DNA of 64,000 nucleotides from positions 1 through 64,000 of the forward strand of contig JASAMV010008502.1 in the NCBI GenBank assembly GCA_030248065.1. The letters are read 5' to 3'. Every line of letters starts with the position of its first letter. The first letter of the stretch is position 1. The DNA comes from Rhynchonema sp. JSB1_4. Its lineage: Eukaryota > Nematoda > Chromadorea > Monhysterida > Xyalidae. The position numbers were made by a program, and so were the translations under genes. This document shows positions 57,537 through 64,000 of this stretch, one piece after another. The notes below the pieces were generated by a model that had not been told where the DNA came from, did no database searches, and saw only the letters and a program-made list of their open reading frames with translations.

Positions 57537-60500
57537 ATGGTTGGTGTCAGTCAATCCAACACCAATGTCACGGCAATGCGCACTCGCCGATTAGTCATTG
57601 GATTCGGTGTGCTGCTGTTTGTTGACTTTCTGTGGGTATCGTCGTCCGAGCTAACCAGGGTGAGTTGTTGGCTTTTGTTCGGAAGTGTTTTCTTTCTGAG
57701 AAGCATTTTTTGTTAATTTTATTGTTTAATTTTTACGATCAAAAGCATCTGCATGAAACGCTACATTCCTCGCTCGCGTGTTATGCTGACACCTGCTTGG
57801 AACTGTAGCATTCTGCATCATTGCGCAAGCAATTCATAAAAGTGCACCTGTGCACCGCTGATCTGTGAAACTTCGGTTTGATGGGGAAATAAACAACTAG
57901 GCTGCATTTGTTATCCTTCGATTGATGCATGAACCCGACTTTCTGTTTTCAGTACATTTTCGTCGGCGAGCAGTTCCATCGTCCATTCCTGACCACCTAC
58001 ATGAAGACATGCATGTTCATGCTGTATCTGCTCGGATTTCTATTCCATCGACCCTGGAGAGATCAGTGTTTGGCCAATAATTCGGTGGTGGTTAGTTTCG
58101 CATTTGCTTGGTTTTCGAATTTTGGGAAAAGATTTCGTAAATTCTGTGATGTTTTTTTTGCACAGGATTTGGAGCTGGATGACATGTCGAACGTGATGAT
58201 CGATCGCGACCTGGTTTGTCATTTTTATGTTCAGCTGATCAGTGTAGCGGCTGGGTTCACCCGTAACGGGTAGGTACCTTGCGACCATCAATTTATGGTT
58301 TCCATATTCAAAAATGGGTGCGCGCTGCGCGCGCTGGATATCATGCTGCACATGATACCTATTTTGGGCAAATTTTCCGGCCAAAATGCAAAAAAGTATA
58401 ATTTTTTGGCCAGTTTTGCAGTGTTGTTTAGTGCAAGGGAAAAATACTTTTTTCGGACTCCAGCGGTACCTTGCAACCTTCCGGAGGCTGTGCAGGGGGT
58501 ACCTTGCAACTGTCCTGCATCTATCCCCCCAAGGGTACCTTGCAACTGTCCTAGATCCATCCCCCAAGGGTACCTTGCAACCATTTGTCTGCTGCTATAC
58601 TGCAGACGATTAATATGTAATAAACCAAATGCGGCAACTGGTCGAATATAAAATTGATTTCCGTATCTGAGCAGAAACGAAATAATCTCATAATAAGATG
58701 TGAAAGTGAGAAGTGACCGCCCTCTCGCTCGTGGCTGGCCGTGTGAGGCAATTATGTGTGGAAGTTCTTGACAGCCAATGTCACCACCACCAGCGTGTTC
58801 TGCACATAGAATCTATGTTCGTTACAGAACGCAGTTTATTTAGGGTCCCGCTGCGCCATGAATCAAATCGTGATCACAGCCATTTTTTTGTTCTGCAGAG
58901 TGAGCCATCATTCGAGCCGATCAACCAATGCAGCGACAGTGAGCGCAGCAGTGTTGTGTCGGACAGCGATGTGCCAAACGTGCCGTTTGATAATCCCGCT
59001 GAATTGGGCACCGCCACTGCTGTTGCCACCGCTGGTGCGTGTTTGTCTGTTATTTTGTGATTTTTTTTGCCAATCTTGGACGTTTGGTGACTCGCATGAC
59101 CGCATATCAACCGCGCTGATAGATTTCGCACGAAGTAGGAATTCAAGCAGCAATACCGTGCCGATAGCTACCGGCTGTTTTGCAGCAGCCCCACCGCCCG
59201 ACCCCGAGCCACCATCATCATCGGCACAGAAAAACGTGCGCTTCGCGAGAGTGCATGAAGTACGACGTTTGCCTGGTGCGTTGATGTTTATTCTTATATT
59301 AGTATTTTAATCATTAATTTAGCATAATTTCAGAAAGAACAAAGGGTGTAACAAATAAAAAGAAAAAGGTTCTTCAGACAGCGAGGCGACCGACGCAAAA
59401 TTGTCCCGTCTTCCACACGATCTGTGGCTGCGCGCAGCCAGATTGATTCACAGACAACGGAACAGGCCTGCGATCAGAAACGTTGCGCATTTGGCGCTGC
59501 AATTCTGTTTGATTGTGAGTTTCGGCGTGGGAAAGTATTTTTGGGTCATGCACTGTACTGTATAAACGCGGTACATCGTCAGATTCAGTCCGACCCGGTA
59601 TCATGTCGCTGATGTTTCACGAGTGAATGATCAGGATGGACAAAATGTGGTTGAGTGGTGACAAGTTGCGAGTGTCTTTAACTATACGTAAAACGCTTCG
59701 ATGCTGTTGTTGTGTAACAGAATTTGTGATGGGCTGACCAGTGGGACGGTCAAAATAGAATCAGGTTTTTAGTTTTTTTGCAACATTTGAGCCATGCTAG
59801 CGTTTTCAATGCATATGCGTGGCATATACTGTCATAAAGAACCGTTTTTTTTTCAAGTACTTTTCCAGTACTTAAGAAAGTAATTTCGAAAAATATAACA
59901 ATTTCAGTGCAAAATTTGTTCGAAGTGACGGGAGTGCTCTTGAAGAGTGTTGAAGTCAGTCGAAAACACTTGGTTTACACGCTTTTTGGCCCATTTTGGG
60001 CCGGTTAATTTTTGTGCTCGAGCCAATTTTTCATTGAAATCGAAAAACTCATCAGTTTTACATTACAATTTTTTGGAAAAATTGGGATAAAGTACCGATA
60101 TTTTTTCGATCAAAAACCGAAAAGTTACCCACGGAAAAATAAATGGAAAAGTATTCGGGTCTCGGAAAAAACGCTTTTTTTCGAAAAAAAACCGGTTTTT
60201 TTTCGCCTGCCAGTATAGCGTGGCAGCGAAGTATTGGAACGCAAGCTGATTTGCGTAAGTTAATGAGCAGCGTATCGTATCCGATTTTAGTATTTACAAA
60301 CTTCTATCATTATTTTCGCAGTGGTTTGTGGCCAACTACGGTTACCAAGCGGCACTAAACGACACCGAGCCGAGTATTGTCACTGCATTATCCTGTACCT
60401 CATCCTTATTCACATTGGTGTTGGCTGCAATATTTCCGTCGAATAGTGGCGATCGATTCACACTCACCAAGTTTCTCCTGGTTTTGTGCAGGTTTGGGTG

Positions 60501-61881
60501 CATTTTTTGATGATACTTGCTCGCTTACTATTTGTGATGTTCAGGTTTTCATGAAGCGTGCATACCTTCTCACTTTTATCTCAGCACTAACCTCATCACC
60601 CTGATATGTATTCTCATATCTTGGTATGCATATTCCAAGCGCAAGACCAACTTGTTTCGTCTCATCCGATCTTCTCGATGATCAAACTCGCAGAAGCTTT
60701 CAGCCGGAATTCATCTGCCAGGTGTTTGTTTGATTGTCGAGAATGCTGATGTTTCTCGCATGAATGACCAGGATTAAAAAATATCTGATGATGGTTTGTT
60801 ACCTGAAAAGCCTAACTAGATTGAAGAACGACAGTAAAGACATATATGAACCCACATACTGCAGCATGCTTGGCGTGGCCACAGTGGTGTATTACGACAA
60901 CACGAACTTGGAACTGAACATGCCACTTGGTTCCATTTGGGCGCTGGTTGGTGCACTGGGCTATGCCGTGTATTTGGTGATGCTCAGACGCAGAGTGGAT
61001 AGTGAGGACAAGCTGGACATTCCAATGTTTTTCGGTCGGTTTTGATTTTGGGAGCTTCGTTTCTGACGATGGGTACCGTCACTTATTGTTGTAAGGTTGT
61101 CACGACTGCTTATGCACAGGGCTCTGAAGGTATTGGCACCCAAAAAGTATCGGATATGTATAGCATAGTTGAATGAAACAACCAATGATTTTTGGCAAAC
61201 ATTGGAACTTGAGACTGAACTGTTGGAGCGAAAAGAAGTTGCCTGCTTTTGTTCACGATTGCACCAGACAAGACAATAATTCTTTTGGGCTTTTATCGTT
61301 TTTTTCTGAGTTTTGTAATTGTGGTTCAATGTTGTCAATCGAAATCATCCAGCCCGGCTTTATTCAAGGGCCATTGAGTGTCTAGAAACATTCTATCAAG
61401 TAGGCGATAGCGACAAGACAAGATTGCTGTGAAAAGGGCATATTTTTCTTCAATTTTTCAGCGCAGAATCAGCATTGATCATGTCTGGCAAATTATCAGA
61501 CTTCCTGGGTTTTGAGCGCACAAACTCATCAGTCGGTGATGTTTTACCAGGGCTATATTCTTTACCCGTACTGTACAATTAGTAGTAAATTGCGCACAAA
61601 TGTCGACAAGACTACTTCTAGTGAAATAGACATCGTTTTACTTTACACAATAGGTTTCGTTTTTCTTTTCTTCCCTCTTCTCTGTCGCCTCCCCTTCACT
61701 CAAATCGCTCATCCTTGACGGCCCCCCCTCCGAATATTTGTGGTTGTGGTGCTTTCTTTATTTTTACTCGAAAATGCCCTAAAATAATTTTTGTTTGCTA
61801 TCAGGGCTTTTCCTGCCAATTCGCTATCGCACCCTTGCGTCAGCCTGACCATTCCGATCCGTTCCGACACATATGTGGAAA
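57537..61881 (+). CDS. SLC35F5: Solute carrier family 35 member F5-like transporter (3' end missing)
   Basis: A multi-pass membrane protein of the drug/metabolite transporter superfamily; substrate not established here. Clean exons: 57537-57659, 57953-58090, 58166-58213, 58899-59034, 59186-59275, 59378-59514, 60322-60491, 60865-61034, all in phase. Key blocks: [52 protein letters not shown], then [37 protein letters not shown], and [13 protein letters not shown]. Further exon pieces (SEYLWLW at 61729-61749; 61805-61881, matching the NSLIGTLALSLTIP region) are readable only with several single-base deletions, probably sequence errors. The last exons are absent because the sequence folds back at 61889. 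Transposons F4 and T sit in its introns. Confidence 0.92.
58240..58602 (-). mobile_element. hAT MITE F4, copy 2, in SLC35F5 intron
   Basis: Ends CAGTGTAGCGGCTGG and GTCTGCTGCTATACTG, with ggtaccttgcaac motifs. The flanks CAGCTGAT and CAGACGAT match at 6 of 8 positions. The central hairpin is gtgcgcgctgcgcgcgc at 58319. Confidence 0.85.
58825..60964 (+). repeat. Left arm of terminal palindrome
   Basis: This segment of SLC35F5 recurs inverted at 61889-64000, where the window ends. The coding exons in this arm are intact. Confidence 0.92.
59827..60215. mobile_element. Mariner-type MITE T, copy B, in SLC35F5 intron
   Basis: TACTGTCATAAAGAACCG start, cgcctgccagta end, TA flanks. The interior is rich in aaaaaaccggtttttt palindromes. 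Its mirror image is at 62610-62998. Confidence 0.88.
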
Positions 61882-61888
61882 GTAAGTG
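61035..61888 (+). other. Palindrome spacer with error-like SLC35F5 sequence
   Basis: Contains exon pieces of SLC35F5 that read correctly only if single bases are restored, for example around 61805-61860. Between them no clear exon for the FVGLFN-type segment could be read. Confidence 0.6.
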
Positions 61889-64000
61889 ATAGCCCAGTGC
61901 ACCAACCAGCGCCAAATGGAACAAGTGGCATGTTCAGTTCAAGTTCGTGTTGTCGTAATACACATGTGGCCACGCCAAGCATGCTGCAGTATGTGGGTTC
62001 ATATATGTCTTTATGTCGTTCTTCAATCTAGTTAGGCTTTTCAGGTAACAAACCATCATCAGATATTTTTTAATCTGGTCATTCATGCGAGAAACATCAG
62101 CATTTCGACAATCAAACAAACACTGGCAGATGATTGGCTGAAAGCTTTGCGAGTTTGATATGAGAAGATCGGATGAGACGAAAAAGTTGGTCTTGCGCTT
62201 GGAATATGCATACAAGATATGAGATACATATCAGGGTGATGAGGTTAGTGCTGAGATAAAAGTGAGAAGGTATGCACGCTTCATGAAAACTGAACATCAA
62301 AATAGTAAGCGAGCAAGTATCATCAAAAAATGCACCAAACCTGCAAAAACAGGAGAAATTGGTGAGTGTGAATGATCGCCATATTGAGGAAATATTGCAG
62401 CCAACACAATGTGAGATAAGGATGAGGTACAGGATAATGCAGTGACAATACTCGGCTCGGTGTCGTTTAGTGCCGCTTGGTAACCGTAGTTGGCCACAAA
62501 CCACTGCGAAAATAATGATAGAAGTTTGTAAATACTAAAATCGGATACGATACGCTGCTCATTAACTTACGCAAATCAGCTTGCGTTCCAATACTTCGCT
62601 GCCACGCTATACTGGCAGGCGAAAAAAAACCGGTTTTTTTTCGAAAAAAAGCGTTTTTTCCGAGACCCGAATACTTTTCCATTTATTTTTCCGTGGGTAA
62701 CTTTTCGGTTTTTGATCGAAAAAATATCGGTACTTTATCCCAATTTTTCCAAAAAATTGTAATGTAAAACTGATGAGTTTTTCGATTTCAATGAAAAATT
62801 GGCTCGAGCACAAAAATTAACCGGCCCAAAATGGGCCAAAAAGCGTGTAAACCAAGTGTTTTCGACTGACTTCAACACTCTTCAAGAGCACTCCCGTCAC
62901 TTCGAACAAATTTTGCACTGAAATTGTTATATTTTTCGAAATTACTTTCTTAAGTACTGGAAAAGTACTTGAAAAAAAAACGGTTCTTTATGACAGTATA
63001 TGCCACGCATATGCATTGAAAACGCTAGCATGGCTCAAATGTTGCAAAAAAACTAAAAACCTGATTCTATTTTGACCGTCCCACTGGTCAGCCCATCACA
63101 AATTCTGTTACACAACAACAGCATCGAAGCGTTTTACGTATAGTTAAAGACACTCGCAACTTGTCACCACTCAACCACATTTTGTCCATCCTGATCATTC
63201 ACTCGTGAAACATCAGCGACATGATACCGGGTCGGACTGAATCTGACGATGTACCGCGTTTATACAGTACAGTGCATGACCCAAAAATACTTTCCCACGC
63301 CGAAACTCACAATCAAACAGAATTGCAGCGCCAAATGCGCAACGTTTCTGATCGCAGGCCTGTTCCGTTGTCTGTGAATCAATCTGGCTGCGCGCAGCCA
63401 CAGATCGTGTGGAAGACGGGACAATTTTGCGTCGGTCGCCTCGCTGTCTGAAGAACCTTTTTCTTTTTATTTGTTACACCCTTTGTTCTTTCTGAAATTA
63501 TGCTAAATTAATGATTAAAATACTAATATAAGAATAAACATCAACGCACCAGGCAAACGTCGTACTTCATGCACTCTCGCGAAGCGCACGTTTTTCTGTG
63601 CCGATGATGATGGTGGCTCGGGGTCGGGCGGTGGGGCTGCTGCAAAACAGCCGGTAGCTATCGGCACGGTATTGCTGCTTGAATTCCTACTTCGTGCGAA
63701 ATCTATCAGCGCGGTTGATATGCGGTCATGCGAGTCACCAAACGTCCAAGATTGGCAAAAAAAATCACAAAATAACAGACAAACACGCACCAGCGGTGGC
63801 AACAGCAGTGGCGGTGCCCAATTCAGCGGGATTATCAAACGGCACGTTTGGCACATCGCTGTCCGACACAACACTGCTGCGCTCACTGTCGCTGCATTGG
63901 TTGATCGGCTCGAATGATGGCTCACTCTGCAGAACAAAAAAATGGCTGTGATCACGATTTGATTCATGGCGCAGCGGGACCCTAAATAAACTGCGTTCTG
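61889..64000 (-). repeat. Right arm of terminal palindrome (probable assembly echo)
   Basis: A reverse copy of 58825-60964. From about 62520 outward I see no differences from the left arm. Nearer the centre (61889-62510) it differs by many single-base deletions, often loss of one G, which break the 60322-60491 and 60865-61034 exons. It should not be counted as a second gene. Confidence 0.85.

Noticed and set aside
60541..60680. Hydrophobic 45-residue open stretch in an SLC35F5 intron
   Set aside because: The neighbouring exons join in frame without it and it matches no part of the transporter family.
61889..64000. Second copy of SLC35F5 on the minus strand
   Set aside because: It is the echo arm of the palindrome; exons are broken only by error-like deletions.

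Overview
The window is nuclear DNA from an invertebrate animal. Its genes have many short exons with GT-AG introns, AATAAA polyadenylation signals and dense repeats. Four conserved animal genes are clear: the ecdysone-pathway nuclear receptor E75 (+, 22.1-32.9 kb), a voltage-gated calcium channel beta subunit (-, 35.7-40.4 kb, tail to tail with E75), ribosomal protein S7 (+, 55.1-56.9 kb) and the solute carrier SLC35F5 (+, from 57.5 kb). E75 points to an ecdysozoan or other protostome. I cannot fix the phylum; 3' splice sites a few tens of bases before start codons would also fit a lineage with spliced leaders.

Layout. 1-8.6 kb holds three copies of an unrecognised LTR-like element, each with one long unidentified ORF and a leader that carries an array of small hairpins. 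9.2-16.0 kb is a C2H2 zinc-finger gene made largely of tandemly duplicated phase-0 exons; two transposons sit in one of its introns, and fragments of the same gene lie at 2.3-2.9 kb between element copies. 17.3 kb has a candidate small secreted peptide. 17.8-22.1 kb is intergenic with nothing recognised. E75 has two alternative N-terminal exon sets that end in the same phase.

41.4-54.9 kb is a dense nest of small non-autonomous DNA transposons (hAT-type with 8-bp target duplications, mariner-type with TA duplications), plus a 5'-truncated non-LTR retrotransposon. Exact target duplications and uninvaded paralogous copies resolve up to six levels of nesting. The hAT families share one plan: CAGTG/CAGAG ends, a family-specific repeated subterminal motif, G or C runs, and often a central GCGCG hairpin. 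Members also sit in introns of RpS7 and SLC35F5, and one element has carried off 86 bp of SLC35F5 intron.

From 58.8 kb to the end the sequence is a large palindrome. Its far arm and its spacer are enriched in single-base deletions, so I read it as a probable assembly fold-back rather than a second SLC35F5 copy. The most novel-looking signal is the array of constant-loop, variable-stem hairpins in the element leaders (201-490, 5821-6090, 6860-7160), where stems co-vary between copies and mismatches are G-U only in the sense RNA.
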